Assembly (NCBI RefSeq): GCF_001403735.1
Contig: NZ_CXPG01000011.1
Coordinates: 1-64,000 of the forward strand
DNA: 64,000 nucleotides
Direction: 5' to 3'
Source of the DNA: Jannaschia rubra
GTDB lineage: Bacteria > Pseudomonadota > Alphaproteobacteria > Rhodobacterales > Rhodobacteraceae
Shown here: piece after piece, positions 41,741 through 50,984 of the stretch
Layout: every line of letters begins with the position of its first letter
Position numbering within the stretch: position 1 is the stretch's first letter
Notes under the pieces: model-generated
What the model was told of the DNA's origin: nothing
What the model saw: only the letters and a program-made list of their open reading frames with translations
The model's database searches: none
Made by a program: the position numbers and the translations under genes

Positions 41741-42355
41741 TCACTTGAAGTTGCGGCTGTCCTTCAGCTGGTCCCAGGCCCAGACGACCTCGCTCAGCTG
41801 TTCCTCCTGGCTGCGGTCGCCGCCGTTCATATCGGGATGCAGCACCTTGATAAGACCCTTGTAGGCCTTCCGGATGGCAGCCTTGTCCCAGTCGTCGCGC
41901 GCCTCCAGGATGTCGAGCGCCTTGCGCTCCGTCGGCGGCAGCTTGCGCCCCACGACGCCGCGACCCGGGTTGCGGGTGGCGTTGACGCCCAGCACCTGAT
42001 GCGCGTCCTCGATGCCGAGACGGGCCCAGGCACGCTCCTCCACCGACTTGCGGAAGGGGGTCGTCTTGCGCTCGTCGGCCTGGGCCTGCCGGGCTAGTTC
42101 GGCCTCGGTCGCGCCGTCGAAGAAGCTCCACTTGGCGTTGTATTCGCGCACATGGTCCTTGCAGAACCAGAAGTAGTCGTCGGTCGTGTCGCGGGACTTG
42201 GGCGCGCGGAACTTGCCTTGCTCCTGACAGCCGTCATGGTCGCAGACGCGGGTCGAGGTCTCGACCGCGCCGGACATGCCCCGGCGGCCACGCGGGTTGC
42301 GCTTCTTGGCCGTCGACACACGCATGTCGAAGTTGAACGGGTCGTTCTTTGTCAT
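41741..42355 (-). CDS. J-domain-containing molecular chaperone protein
   Basis: The ATG at 42355 (MTKNDPFNFDMRVSTAKKR) behind a purine-rich site gives 204 residues. The C-terminal DnaJ domain (about residues 140-200) includes KAYKGLIKVLHPDMNGGD with the invariant HPD motif needed to stimulate DnaK. The N-terminal half has a Cys-containing segment (STRVCDHDGCQEQGKF, then FWFCKDHV) that looks like a small zinc-binding module. This architecture recurs in alphaproteobacteria as a stand-alone J-protein. Its specific client is unknown. It is convergent with the DUF2235 gene and divergent from bolA. Confidence 0.9.
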   Translation of the reverse strand: MTKNDPFNFDMRVSTAKKRNPRGRRGMSGAVETSTRVCDHDGCQEQGKFRAPKSRDTTDDYFWFCKDHVREYNAKWSFFDGATEAELARQAQADERKTTPFRKSVEERAWARLGIEDAHQVLGVNATRNPGRGVVGRKLPPTERKALDILEARDDWDKAAIRKAYKGLIKVLHPDMNGGDRSQEEQLSEVVWAWDQLKDSRNFK

Positions 42356-42443
42356 CGTCGTCCCCCCTTCCGGCCAGAGGCATTGGACTTTAGTCATTGC
42401 ACCGGCAGAGGGAAGGCCTTGACAGGAAAAAGGGGTGAAAATC

Positions 42444-42704
42444 ATGTCCATGGAAGCAACGATCCGCGCAAGGCTGGAGGCGGCGCTGACCCCCGCGCGG
42501 CTCGAGGTCGTGAACGAGAGCGGCAAGCACGCGGGACACGCCGGCGACGACGGCAGCGGGGAAAGTCACTGGCACGTCGCCATCACCTCCGACGCCTTCG
42601 CCGGGCAGGGCCGCGTCGCGCGGCAGCGGATGGTCTATGCCGCCCTGGGCGACGTGATGGACCGCATCCACGCGCTGTCGATGGAGTTGTCGGAGGGAGA
42701 GTGA
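42444..42704 (+). CDS. BolA-family protein
   Basis: The ATG at 42444 (MSMEATIRARLEAALTPARLEVVNESGKHAGH) gives 86 residues of the BolA/IbaG family. Near the N-terminus is the helix, followed by HAGHAGDDGSGESHWHVAITS and FAGQGRVARQRMVYAALGDVM, the class II KH-like core with the conserved His in SHWHV. BolA proteins bind monothiol glutaredoxins and Fe-S clusters and influence envelope and iron regulation. An earlier GTG at 42435 is possible but has poorer spacing. Confidence 0.92.
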   Translation: MSMEATIRARLEAALTPARLEVVNESGKHAGHAGDDGSGESHWHVAITSDAFAGQGRVARQRMVYAALGDVMDRIHALSMELSEGE

Positions 42705-42783
42705 GGCCGACGCTACGATACGGGTGCCGACCATGACATGAGAAGCCGCGCCGCCCCCAGTGGACGGCGCAGCCCGCGTCGCC

Positions 42784-44076
42784 TCAGTTCGGCGTCAGCT
42801 TGTGGATCATCCCTTCGTCCACGGCCGCATAGAGGCTGCCGTCCGGCCCCTGAACGAGCGAGCGGAAGCGGCCCGATTCCATCGGCAGGGTCATCTCGGT
42901 CACGTCCACGACCGAGGTGCCATCGTCGGACAGCTCGATCACGTCGATGCGCTGGCCGATGGGAGTGCCGCCGAAGCCGATGCCCATGATGCCCACGACC
43001 ATGGCCCCGTCCCAATCGCCCCATTGCTCGCCGGTCAGGAACTCGGCCGAGGAGGTCCCCTGCGACCAGCCGTTGTTGTCCCAGATTGGCGGCATGGCGT
43101 CGGGATAGGTGTCGAAGTCGGTCATGGGCATGAAGGCCGCGCGCTCATAGCGGTTCATCCCCTCCATCTGGTTGGGGGAATAGCCGCAGTAGTCGTCCGG
43201 GCATTCCTCGCGCCCCGCCATGTTCGGGCGGGGATCCCATCCGCCGTTGCCGCCGTTCTGAAGCACCGTGATCTCGTCGGAGTGCCAGGGGCCGTGTTCC
43301 GCGACGATGGGTGTGTTCGTCTCGGGGTGGAAGGCGATGCCCTGCACGTTGCGGTGGCCGTACGTATAGGTCCGCGGATCGAAGCCCTCGGGCGGCGCAT
43401 TGTCCGGGGCGGCATTCCCGTCGCGGTCGATGCGAAGGACCTTGCTGCCCATCATGGTCGGGCTCTGGGGGATCTCGCTGTTGTGGTTGTCGCCCGACGT
43501 CACATAAAGATAGCCGTCGCCCGGATTGAACTTCAGCCGCCCTCCGTTGTGGGCGCCGGGTCCGCCGAATGGGTGATCAGTCGCTGCGACCTTGTAGGGG
43601 ATGTCATCGACGATGTCGGTACGGTCGGCGACGCCGCTGAAATCCTCGGCTACGGTCATTCGCATCACGCGGTTCGTCTGCGGCGACGACAGGTTCGACA
43701 CGGAATAGACGTAGATCGTGCGGTTCTCGGCGAAGTCGGGGTCCACCGCGACGCCGTTCATTCCGGCCTGACCTTCGCAAAAAAGGTCCTCGGCATTGGC
43801 CGGATAGCCTTCCGCCTCGCCCATCCCGAGAAGCGGCATGACTTCGCCAGACGGCATGAGAACGGAAAGCCCGTCGCATTTCTCGGTGAAGAACATCGTG
43901 CCATCGGGCAGGAACGCCATGTCCCACGGGCTGTCTAGGTCCGACAGGACGACTTCATGCGTCATGTTGCTGGTGTTCATGCCCGTCTGCGCGGCGACGG
44001 GGGCGCCGAAAGCGGCGAGCGCGGCCACGACCGTCGTGAGCGGCAGCGTGATTTCAACGCTTGATCTGGTAATCAT
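42784..44076 (-). CDS. PQQ-dependent sugar dehydrogenase (soluble GDH/YliI type)
   Basis: The ATG at 44076, 6 nt after GGAGG, gives 430 residues with a signal peptide (TLPLTTVVAALAAFGAPVAAQ). The six-bladed beta-propeller GDH/YliI family signs are present: LDSPWDMAFLPDGTMFFTEK, GMNGVAVDPDF, GPGAHNGGRLKFNPGDGYLYV, and NVQGIAFHPETN with HGPWHSDEI. It is periplasmic and probably oxidises an aldose or other polyol with PQQ. A cytochrome c gene follows upstream at 44218-44532 and could accept the electrons. PQQ synthesis genes are not in the window. Confidence 0.9.
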   Translation of the reverse strand: MITRSSVEITLPLTTVVAALAAFGAPVAAQTGMNTSNMTHEVVLSDLDSPWDMAFLPDGTMFFTEKCDGLSVLMPSGEVMPLLGMGEAEGYPANAEDLFCEGQAGMNGVAVDPDFAENRTIYVYSVSNLSSPQTNRVMRMTVAEDFSGVADRTDIVDDIPYKVAATDHPFGGPGAHNGGRLKFNPGDGYLYVTSGDNHNSEIPQSPTMMGSKVLRIDRDGNAAPDNAPPEGFDPRTYTYGHRNVQGIAFHPETNTPIVAEHGPWHSDEITVLQNGGNGGWDPRPNMAGREECPDDYCGYSPNQMEGMNRYERAAFMPMTDFDTYPDAMPPIWDNNGWSQGTSSAEFLTGEQWGDWDGAMVVGIMGIGFGGTPIGQRIDVIELSDDGTSVVDVTEMTLPMESGRFRSLVQGPDGSLYAAVDEGMIHKLTPN

Positions 44077-44217
44077 CGTCATCCTCCCTGGATACGGTCG
44101 GATCGTCGGCCGGCGCGGCAGACGTCCGTCCTGCGGGTCAGGCCCGCAGGGCCGAGCGTAGGTGCGCAGACACCAAGGCATCAAGACATTTCATGAACCG
44201 GGGTCCGGACGCCGCCG

Positions 44218-44532
44218 TCAATCGAAGGAGGTGGAGATGTACCGGGCAAGGTCCGCAATCTCCTCGTCCGACAGGTCGATTGCGTTTGGCTGCATCAACG
44301 CGGAGTTCGGCCCGACCTTCTCGCCCGCGCGGTACTGCGTCAGCCGCATCGCCAGGAAATCCTCCTCAAGACCGGCGAGCTTGGGGAAGCTGGCCATTCC
44401 CTTGGCCTTGGGGCCGTGGCAGTTCCGGCAGGTATCGCGATAGAGGTCTTCCGCCCCCGTCATATCCTGCGCCGCCACGGGTCCGGAGCCGAGCGACATG
44501 CAACAGCCGACGACCGCAAAAATCAGACGCAT
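44218..44532 (-). CDS. Small class I cytochrome c
   Basis: The ATG at 44532 gives 104 residues with a signal peptide (LIFAVVGCCMSLGSGPVAAQ) and a single haem-binding CRNCH (about residue 35). The distal axial Met is in ALMQPNAIDLSDEEIADLARYI (about 80). It is a periplasmic one-haem electron carrier of the c-553/c6-like type. It is transcribed in the same direction as, and just before, the PQQ-type dehydrogenase, 141 nt away. It may serve as that enzyme's electron acceptor. Confidence 0.9.
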   Translation of the reverse strand: MRLIFAVVGCCMSLGSGPVAAQDMTGAEDLYRDTCRNCHGPKAKGMASFPKLAGLEEDFLAMRLTQYRAGEKVGPNSALMQPNAIDLSDEEIADLARYISTSFD

Positions 44533-44616
44533 CACGCAAACCCCTCCCGGTCCCGACCGGCCGAGATTGGTCGATGTTCCTGCGCCAATCAAGGAAAATG
44601 GCGGCGAACGCCCCCC

Positions 44617-46131
44617 TCAAAGCCCCAGCTTCGCCGCCACCAGATCGTTCACCGCCTTGGGATTGGCCTTGCCGCCGGTGGCCTTCATCACCTGGCCCAC
44701 GAACCAGCCGGCCAACTTCGGATTGGCCCGGGCCTTCTCGACCTGCGCGGGGTTGGCGACGATGATCTCGTCCACCGCCGCCTCGATCGCGCCGGTGTCG
44801 GTCACCTGCTTCATGCCGCGCGCTTCCACAATCTCGGCCGGGTCGCCGCCTTCGACATAGACGATCTCGAACAGGTCCTTGGCGATCTTGCCCGAGATGT
44901 CGCCCGCCTCGATCAGGCGCAGGATGCCGCCCAGCTGCTCCGGCGACACCGGGCTGTCGGCGATGGCGCGATCGTCCTTCTTCAGCCGCCCGAACAGGTC
45001 GTTGATGACCCAGTTGGCCGATGCCTTGCCGTTGCCCGCGACGGCAACCACCGCCTCGAAGAAGGTGGCGTCGGTGGTGTCGGCCGTCAGGACTGATGCG
45101 TCATAATCCGACAGGCCGAAGTCGGCGACGAAGCGGGCCTTGCGCGCATCGGGCAGCTCCGGCAGCGAGCCTGCGATGTCGTCGACCCAGGCCTGCTCGA
45201 TCTCGAGCGGCAGAAGGTCGGGGTCGGGGAAATAGCGGTAGTCATGCGCTTCCTCCTTGGAGCGCATGGACCGCGTCTCGCCCTTATCGACGTCGTAGAG
45301 GCGGGTTTCCTGTGTGACGGTTCCGCCCGCCTCCAGGATGGCGATCTGGCGCCGGGCCTCGACCTCGATCGCGGCCTGGATGAATCGCAGGGAGTTCATG
45401 TTCTTGATCTCGCAACGCGTGCCCAGATGCGAGAAGTCCTGCGTGTCCTGGTATTTCTCGTACTGGCCGGGCCGGCAGACCGACACGTTCACGTCCGCGC
45501 GCAGGTTGCCGTTCTGCATGTTGCCGTCGCAGGTCCCCAGATAGCGCATGATCTGGCGCAGCTTGGTCACATAGGCCGCGGCTTCCTCGGGCGAGCGGAT
45601 GTCGGGCCGGCTGACGATCTCCATCAGGGCGACGCCGGTGCGGTTCAGATCGACGAAGCTGAGCGCGGGGTCCATGTCGTGGATCGACTTGCCCGCGTCC
45701 TGTTCCAGATGGATGCGTTCGATGCGGACGATCCGCGCGGTCCCGTCGCCCAGTTCGACCAGCACTTCGCCCTCACCCACGATGGGATGATAGAGCTGGC
45801 TGATCTGATAGCCCTGCGGCAGGTCCGGATAGAAATAGTTCTTGCGATCGAAGGCGCTGCGCAGGTGGATCTCGGCATTCAGGCCCAGCCCGGTCCGCAC
45901 CGCCTGCGCCACGCAGAACTCATTGATGACGGGCAACATGCCGGGCATTCCGGCATCGACAAAGGCCACGTTGCTGTTGGGTTCGGCCCCGAAGGCGGTC
46001 GAGGCGCCCGAGAACAGCTTGGCGTTCGACGCCACCTGCGCGTGCACCTCCATCCCGATGACCAGTTCCCAGTCGTGCTTCTCGCCCGCGATGACGCGGG
46101 GCTTCGGGGTCGGTGCGGCGTGGTCAAGCAT
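44617..46131 (-). CDS. gatB: Aspartyl/glutamyl-tRNA amidotransferase subunit B
   Basis: GatB, with GatA and GatC, converts Glu-tRNA-Gln (and Asp-tRNA-Asn) to the amide forms. It is required in bacteria lacking GlnRS or AsnRS. The 504-residue protein starts at 46131 behind GGAGG. It has GMEVHAQ (about residue 26), the kinase-like cradle [31 protein letters not shown], and the C-terminal YqeY-like helical domain ending [13 protein letters not shown]. No gatA/C lies next to it, as is common in alphaproteobacteria. Confidence 0.97.
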   Translation of the reverse strand: MLDHAAPTPKPRVIAGEKHDWELVIGMEVHAQVASNAKLFSGASTAFGAEPNSNVAFVDAGMPGMLPVINEFCVAQAVRTGLGLNAEIHLRSAFDRKNYFYPDLPQGYQISQLYHPIVGEGEVLVELGDGTARIVRIERIHLEQDAGKSIHDMDPALSFVDLNRTGVALMEIVSRPDIRSPEEAAAYVTKLRQIMRYLGTCDGNMQNGNLRADVNVSVCRPGQYEKYQDTQDFSHLGTRCEIKNMNSLRFIQAAIEVEARRQIAILEAGGTVTQETRLYDVDKGETRSMRSKEEAHDYRYFPDPDLLPLEIEQAWVDDIAGSLPELPDARKARFVADFGLSDYDASVLTADTTDATFFEAVVAVAGNGKASANWVINDLFGRLKKDDRAIADSPVSPEQLGGILRLIEAGDISGKIAKDLFEIVYVEGGDPAEIVEARGMKQVTDTGAIEAAVDEIIVANPAQVEKARANPKLAGWFVGQVMKATGGKANPKAVNDLVAAKLGL

Positions 46132-46390
46132 CTGGGCCTCCGGGAGGACGGGAACGGGGCGGGTTTACGGCGCGGGGCCCAAGGGGGCAAGCGGGCGGAA
46201 TGACGCCGGCGAAACGCCCCGACCGGCTGATGATCGCCACCCGGCGGACCCTGCGGTTTTCGCAAAAGCGATGAAATGCTATCCCCCCGGCGACGACGGA
46301 ACGGGCTGCCACCCTGACCGTAAGTCCCGACCTACCGGAATTCTCTGCGAATGGCAGGGTTTGTACCCGGTCAGCACGTCGGTCCGAGAC

Positions 46391-47281
46391 ATGGAAAACG
46401 TCACCCGGGGGTGCCCTTTGATAACGATTCGATCCGTTCGCGGGCTTCGCGCGACCCTGTTCGCCGGCCTTGCATTGGCCATGACCACTGCCGCGTCGGC
46501 AGAGAACCGCCCATCGCCTGCCACGCTGTCCACCACGCTCAGCACGATGTCGGTGCAGCGATCCGACGCTCCGGTCTTCGCGCCGCGAGCGTCCGACCGC
46601 CCCGCCGCCCGTCCGCAGGAGGAGGAGATGCCCGACCTGCGGTGGGACCACGTTCGCGGGTCCGACCGCTGGACGCAGGCTGCGATGCGCGCGCTCGACA
46701 CCCACGGGCAGAAGCTGGTCGACACCGTGCCCGCCGACATCGGCGAATGGTGTCCCGCCTACGTCCAGGCCGACGACTGGGGCCGCAAGGCGTTCTGGGC
46801 CGGCCTCCTGTCGACCCTGTCCAAGCACGAGAGCACCTGGCGGCCCACGGCCGTCGGCGGCGGCGGTGCGTGGTACGGGCTCGTGCAGATCCTGCCCGCG
46901 ACGGCGCGCGGTTACGGCTGCCAGGCGCAGTCGGGCGAGGCGCTGAAGGATGGCGCGCTCAACATGTCATGCGCGGTCCGCATCATGAATCTCACCGTGC
47001 CGCGCGATGGCGTCGTGTCACGCGGCATGAAGGGCGTGGCCGCCGACTGGGGTCCGTTCCATTCGTCGCGCAAGCGCGAGGACATGCGCGGCTGGCTTGC
47101 ATCGCAGCCCTTCTGCAACGGCATCCAGACGTCGATGCGTCCGCTTCAGCGGCCAAGCTGGCTGGGCACCCCGGCAGACGAGGCCGATGAGGTTCCGCTG
47201 TTCGTGTCGTGGGAACTGGACAGGAACGTCCTTACCGGAATGGGAACGGCGCGCTGGATCGACGGGACGATCGACAGCTAG
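46391..47281 (+). CDS. Secreted lytic-transglycosylase-like protein
   Basis: The ATG at 46391 (MENVTRGCPLITIRSVRG) gives 296 residues with a signal peptide (ATLFAGLALAMTTAASA, about residues 22-38); a TTG at 46418 is an alternative start. The middle contains the SLT (soluble lytic transglycosylase) pattern. The catalytic Glu is in LSKHESTWRPTAVGGGGAWYGLVQILPATA (about residue 146), shown here in outline, and GYGCQAQSGEALKDG and MSCAVRIM follow. It probably cleaves peptidoglycan glycans in the periplasm. The N-terminal region (residues 40-100) is Pro/Ser-rich and unstructured. Confidence 0.78.
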   Translation: MENVTRGCPLITIRSVRGLRATLFAGLALAMTTAASAENRPSPATLSTTLSTMSVQRSDAPVFAPRASDRPAARPQEEEMPDLRWDHVRGSDRWTQAAMRALDTHGQKLVDTVPADIGEWCPAYVQADDWGRKAFWAGLLSTLSKHESTWRPTAVGGGGAWYGLVQILPATARGYGCQAQSGEALKDGALNMSCAVRIMNLTVPRDGVVSRGMKGVAADWGPFHSSRKREDMRGWLASQPFCNGIQTSMRPLQRPSWLGTPADEADEVPLFVSWELDRNVLTGMGTARWIDGTIDS

Positions 47282-47290
47282 GGCCGCGCG

Positions 47291-48217
47291 TCAGAGGATC
47301 AGCAGCCAGAACGAGACCGTCAGGACCGAGGCCGCCGTTCCGATCAGCACCGAGGAGGCGCCGATGCGGACGGCACGGCCATAGATCGCCGCGAAGAGGT
47401 AGCTGTTCACCCCCGGCGCCATCGCCGCCAGCAGGACGGCGGCGCGGAACGGGGCATCCTCCAGCCCCAGAAGGCGACCCATGCCCCAGGCCCAGGCCGG
47501 GTGCAGCACCAGCGCGATGCCGCAGACGAGCGCGATGCCCCGGCTGTCGCCTTCGGGACGGTATTGCACCAGCACCCCGCCCAGGCCGAACAGGGCCGCC
47601 GGCAGTGCCGCGCGCGCGATCAGGGTGACGGCTTCGTCCAGGGGGCCGGGCAGGGGCAGGCCGGTCAGGTTGACGGCCAGGCCCAGGACGACGCCGATCA
47701 CCAGCGAATTGCCCGCGAGGCGCCGCCCCACCGAAGCCAGCCCGCCCAAGAGGCCGCCCCCGCCGGCGCGCACCACCTCCATCGCGGTGACGCCGATCAG
47801 GTAGCAAAAGCCCGCGTGGAACGCGATGATGGTGAAGAACGGCGCCAACGCGCCCGTGCCATAGGCCCGTTCGGCGATGGGCAGGCCCAGCAGAACGGTA
47901 TTTGCGAACATTCCAGCGAAACCCACGGCCACCGCATCTTCGGCCCCGCGGCCCAGCCAGAGGAGGGTGCCCGCGATGCCTGCCGCGAAGCAGACGAGCG
48001 AGCCGGAGTAGTAGGTCGCCAGCAGCCTCCAGTCGAAGCCCTCGCTCAGGTCCAGCCGGGCCATGGCGAGAAACAGCAGGCAGGGAATGGCGAACCGCTG
48101 GGTGAAGACCATCAGGCCGTCCACCTGACCCGCACTGAACAATCCGCGCCAGACGGCCAGGTACCCCGCCCCGATGATCAGGAAGACCGGCAGGGTGACG
48201 GCCAGGACGCCCTGCAA
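47291..48217 (-). CDS. AEC-family transporter
   Basis: This 308-residue protein has about ten hydrophobic helices. It opens with VTLPVFLIIGAGYLAVWRGLFSA and contains the AEC (auxin efflux carrier-like) block MFANTVLLGLPIAERAYG (about residue 100). The start is a TTG at 48217, supported by a GGAGGGG ribosome-binding site lying inside the end of the upstream MBL gene, only 7 nt away. Family members export malonate, other carboxylates or amino-acid derivatives. The substrate cannot be inferred here. Confidence 0.88.
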   Translation of the reverse strand: MQGVLAVTLPVFLIIGAGYLAVWRGLFSAGQVDGLMVFTQRFAIPCLLFLAMARLDLSEGFDWRLLATYYSGSLVCFAAGIAGTLLWLGRGAEDAVAVGFAGMFANTVLLGLPIAERAYGTGALAPFFTIIAFHAGFCYLIGVTAMEVVRAGGGGLLGGLASVGRRLAGNSLVIGVVLGLAVNLTGLPLPGPLDEAVTLIARAALPAALFGLGGVLVQYRPEGDSRGIALVCGIALVLHPAWAWGMGRLLGLEDAPFRAAVLLAAMAPGVNSYLFAAIYGRAVRIGASSVLIGTAASVLTVSFWLLIL

Positions 48218-48221
48218 CGCG

Positions 48222-49016
48222 CTACCCCTCCAGCTCGATCACCATGCCGTCGTGGGCGGGGGTGACGTGGGGCGGCGTCTCGGCGTCTATGGTCGCGCGG
48301 TCGAGGTCGATGTGCATGTTCGTCAGCACCGCGCGGGCAGGCGCCATCCGGTCGATCCAGTCGAGCGTCTCGGGCAGTGACAGGTGCGAAGGATGCGGGC
48401 TGCGGCGCAGCGCGTCCAGGATCCAGACATCCATCCCCCGCAGCAGCGGCAGCGATGCGTCGGGAATTGTGTTGACGTCGGGCATGTAGACCATCCCCCC
48501 CACCCGCAGGCCGAGCGCGTCGATATCGCCGTGTCCCACCGGAATCGGCGTGACCGTCACCTTGCCGCCCGCCCCGTCGATGGTGATGGGCCCAGCCATC
48601 GGGTGTCGGGTCAGGATGGGCGGGTAGTGCGACCCTTCGGGCGTCTCGAACACATAGCGAAAGCGTTCGTTCAGCGCGGCATAGGTGTCGTCGTCGGCCC
48701 AGACGTCCAGCCGTTGCCGTTGGTTGAAGACAATCATCCGCAGGTCGTCGATGCCGTGGACATGATCCGCGTGGGAATGCGTCCAGACCACGCCGTCGAG
48801 CGCGCCCACGCCCGCATCCAGAAGCTGCGCCCGCATGTCGGGCGATGTGTCGAACAGGACGCGGGTGATGCCGTTTCCTCCGATGCGCTCGACCAGAAGC
48901 GAACAGCGGCGGCGGCGGTTCAGCGGGTCGTCCGGATCGCAGTCGCCCCAGTGGCCGCCCAACCGGGGCACGCCGCCGGAGGACCCGCAGCCGAGGATGG
49001 TGAAGCGCAGCGTCAT
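48222..49016 (-). CDS. MBL-fold metal-dependent hydrolase (PhnP-like phosphodiesterase)
   Basis: This 264-residue metallo-beta-lactamase-fold protein begins LRFTILGCGSSGGVPRLGG. It has the di-metal motif THSHADHVHGIDD (about residues 81-93), DVWADDDTYAALN, and C-terminal MPDVNTIPD and NMHIDLD. It resembles PhnP and the MBL gene that often follows tatD in Rhodobacterales. The likely activity is cyclic phosphodiester hydrolysis, unproven. The stop lies 4 nt before the AEC gene start, so translation is coupled. Confidence 0.88.
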   Translation of the reverse strand: MTLRFTILGCGSSGGVPRLGGHWGDCDPDDPLNRRRRCSLLVERIGGNGITRVLFDTSPDMRAQLLDAGVGALDGVVWTHSHADHVHGIDDLRMIVFNQRQRLDVWADDDTYAALNERFRYVFETPEGSHYPPILTRHPMAGPITIDGAGGKVTVTPIPVGHGDIDALGLRVGGMVYMPDVNTIPDASLPLLRGMDVWILDALRRSPHPSHLSLPETLDWIDRMAPARAVLTNMHIDLDRATIDAETPPHVTPAHDGMVIELEG

Positions 49017-49059
49017 GCCCGCTACATGCGACGGCGGAAGGCGAGGGGCAAGCCGTCCG

Positions 49060-50844
49060 TCACAGCGGCCAGAAGAACAGCGTCGCCGGCAGCGACACCG
49101 CCAGGATCACCAGCGTCAGCGGCAGCCCCATCTGCCAGTAGTCGCCGAAGCGGTATCCGCCCGGCCCCAGGATCAGCGTGTTGTTCTTGTGTCCGATGGG
49201 CGTGAGGAACGCGCAGGACGCGGCGACCGCCACGGCGATCAGGAAGGCGTCCGGATTCACGTTGAGGGCGCGGGCCATCTGGATGCCCACCGGCGCCGCC
49301 ACGATGGCCGTCGCCGTGTTGTTGAGCACCGCTGACAGAACCATCGTCACCACCATCAGAAGCAGCATCGCCACCCAGGCCGGCTGTCCCGCCGTCAGTG
49401 CGCCCAGCCACCCGGCGATAAGCTCGGTGCCGCCCGATGTCTCCAGCGCGGAACCCAGAGGGATCATCGAGCCGAGCAACACCACCACCGGCCATTCCAC
49501 GCTGTCGTAGAGCTGATGCAGCGGCACGATCCGGGCGACGACATAGACGGTCACGACCACGCCGAGCGCCACGGTCAGATCGACCATTCCGAAGCTGGCC
49601 GCGGCCACCGCGGCGGCGAAGGCCCCCACCGCGGGCCAGACCTTCTTGTTGTCGGTGACGGCAAGGCCGCGGTCGGCAAGGGGCAGGGCGCCCAGCCAGT
49701 CCACCACTTCTTCCGCCTGTTCGGCGGGCGCGAGCAGCAGCAGGATATCGCCGGCCTGGATCCTCTCGCGGCGCAGGCGCTCGGTGATGCGGCGGCCGCG
49801 GCGGGAAATGCCCATGAGGACGGTGCGCTGCCGCCAGGCCAGACCGATGGCCTGCGCAGACTTGCCGTTGATGCGGCTGTCGTCGCGCACGACGACCTCG
49901 ATCAGCGACAAGCCCTGCTCGGCCTCGTCGAGCAGGGTCATCCGTCGGTCGTCCGAAAACTCCAGCGACTCGCTTGCACGGAACTCGTCCAGCGCATCCG
50001 GGTCCGCCTCCAGCACCAGCGCGTCGCCCGCCTGGATCGTGACGTCGCGCGACGATCCGAACATGCGGCGGCCTTCGCGCAGCAGGCCGATGATGTGGAC
50101 GTTGGTCTCGTCTGCCGTCTCGTAGAGGGCGTTGACCTTCTGCCCCACACGGCGGTTCCCCTCGGGGACCGTGAGCTCGGCGACGAAGCGCGCCTTCTGA
50201 TCGGCCACCGCGCCACCCTGCGCCTGTGCGCCCTCGGGGTCGGGGATCAGCCGCCAGCCCAGCACCGCCACGAAGATCAGCCCCGCCAGCGTCGTCACCA
50301 GACCGACGGGCGCGAAGTCGAACATGGCGAAGCTCTCACCCAGCTGGTCGCGCCGGATGCCCGCGATGACGATGTTGGGCGGCGTCCCGATCAGGGTGAC
50401 GGTCCCGCCCAGGATCGTGGCGTAGGACAGCGGCATCAGCGTCTTTCCCGGCAGCCGCCCCGCCTTGCGCGCCGTGGCTATGTCGACCGGCATCAGCAGG
50501 GCAAGCGCGGCGACGTTGTTCATGAAGGCCGACAGAACCGCGCCGATGCCGCCCATGATTGCGATATGCCGCCCCACGCCGCGCCCCGCGTCCACGAGCG
50601 TGCGCGTGATGAGCAACACCGCCCCCGAGCGCACCAGCCCCGCCGAGACGATCAGGACGAGCGCGACCACGAGGGTCGCCGGATGGCCGAAACCCAGAAA
50701 CGCATCCTCCTTCGGCACAACGCCCAGGATCACGCCCAGCAGCAGGGCCGAGAAGGCCACGATGTCATATCGAAACCGCCCCCAGAGCAGCATGGCGAAG
50801 ACGCCGCCGAACAGGGCGAAAAGGATGATCTGGTCGGTGGTCAT
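49060..50844 (-). CDS. SLC13/DASS-family transporter with two RCK_C domains
   Basis: The start at 50844 (MTTDQIILFALFGGVFAML) is favoured over the longer opening at 51024. The 594-residue protein has about eleven to twelve membrane segments in two halves. Between them is a soluble region with two TrkA-C/RCK_C-like domains (about residues 210-290 and 300-385, including LVLEADPDALDEF and ILLLLAPAEQAEEVVD). Each half carries the SLC13-type NxT/P motif (GGTVTLIGTPPNIVIAG and CAFLTPIGHKNNTLILGPGG). It probably co-transports an inorganic anion such as sulfate or a dicarboxylate with Na+. Confidence 0.92.
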   Translation of the reverse strand: MTTDQIILFALFGGVFAMLLWGRFRYDIVAFSALLLGVILGVVPKEDAFLGFGHPATLVVALVLIVSAGLVRSGAVLLITRTLVDAGRGVGRHIAIMGGIGAVLSAFMNNVAALALLMPVDIATARKAGRLPGKTLMPLSYATILGGTVTLIGTPPNIVIAGIRRDQLGESFAMFDFAPVGLVTTLAGLIFVAVLGWRLIPDPEGAQAQGGAVADQKARFVAELTVPEGNRRVGQKVNALYETADETNVHIIGLLREGRRMFGSSRDVTIQAGDALVLEADPDALDEFRASESLEFSDDRRMTLLDEAEQGLSLIEVVVRDDSRINGKSAQAIGLAWRQRTVLMGISRRGRRITERLRRERIQAGDILLLLAPAEQAEEVVDWLGALPLADRGLAVTDNKKVWPAVGAFAAAVAAASFGMVDLTVALGVVVTVYVVARIVPLHQLYDSVEWPVVVLLGSMIPLGSALETSGGTELIAGWLGALTAGQPAWVAMLLLMVVTMVLSAVLNNTATAIVAAPVGIQMARALNVNPDAFLIAVAVAASCAFLTPIGHKNNTLILGPGGYRFGDYWQMGLPLTLVILAVSLPATLFFWPL

Positions 50845-50931
50845 GCGGGCGCGATCCCATTGGGTCGACCACGGTCTAGCCTGCGTCGGGCCGGCGGGCA
50901 AACACGGGATCGGCGATGGCGCGCATTGACT

Positions 50932-50947
50932 TTGCAATCGTATGCAA
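50932..50947. promoter_or_regulatory. Inverted repeat in the TAXI promoter region
   Basis: TTGCA (50932-50936) and TGCAA (50943-50947) are inverted arms spaced by 6 nt. They lie just downstream of a TTGACT -35-like hexamer (50926-50931) and 38 nt upstream of the TAXI ATG. It could bind a dimeric repressor. It is reminiscent of, but distinct from, the LacI palindromes at 16.9 and 21.1 kb. Confidence 0.4.
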
Positions 50948-50984
50948 GGATCGTGGCAGCGGGAAATCAAGGGGAGGACATCTG

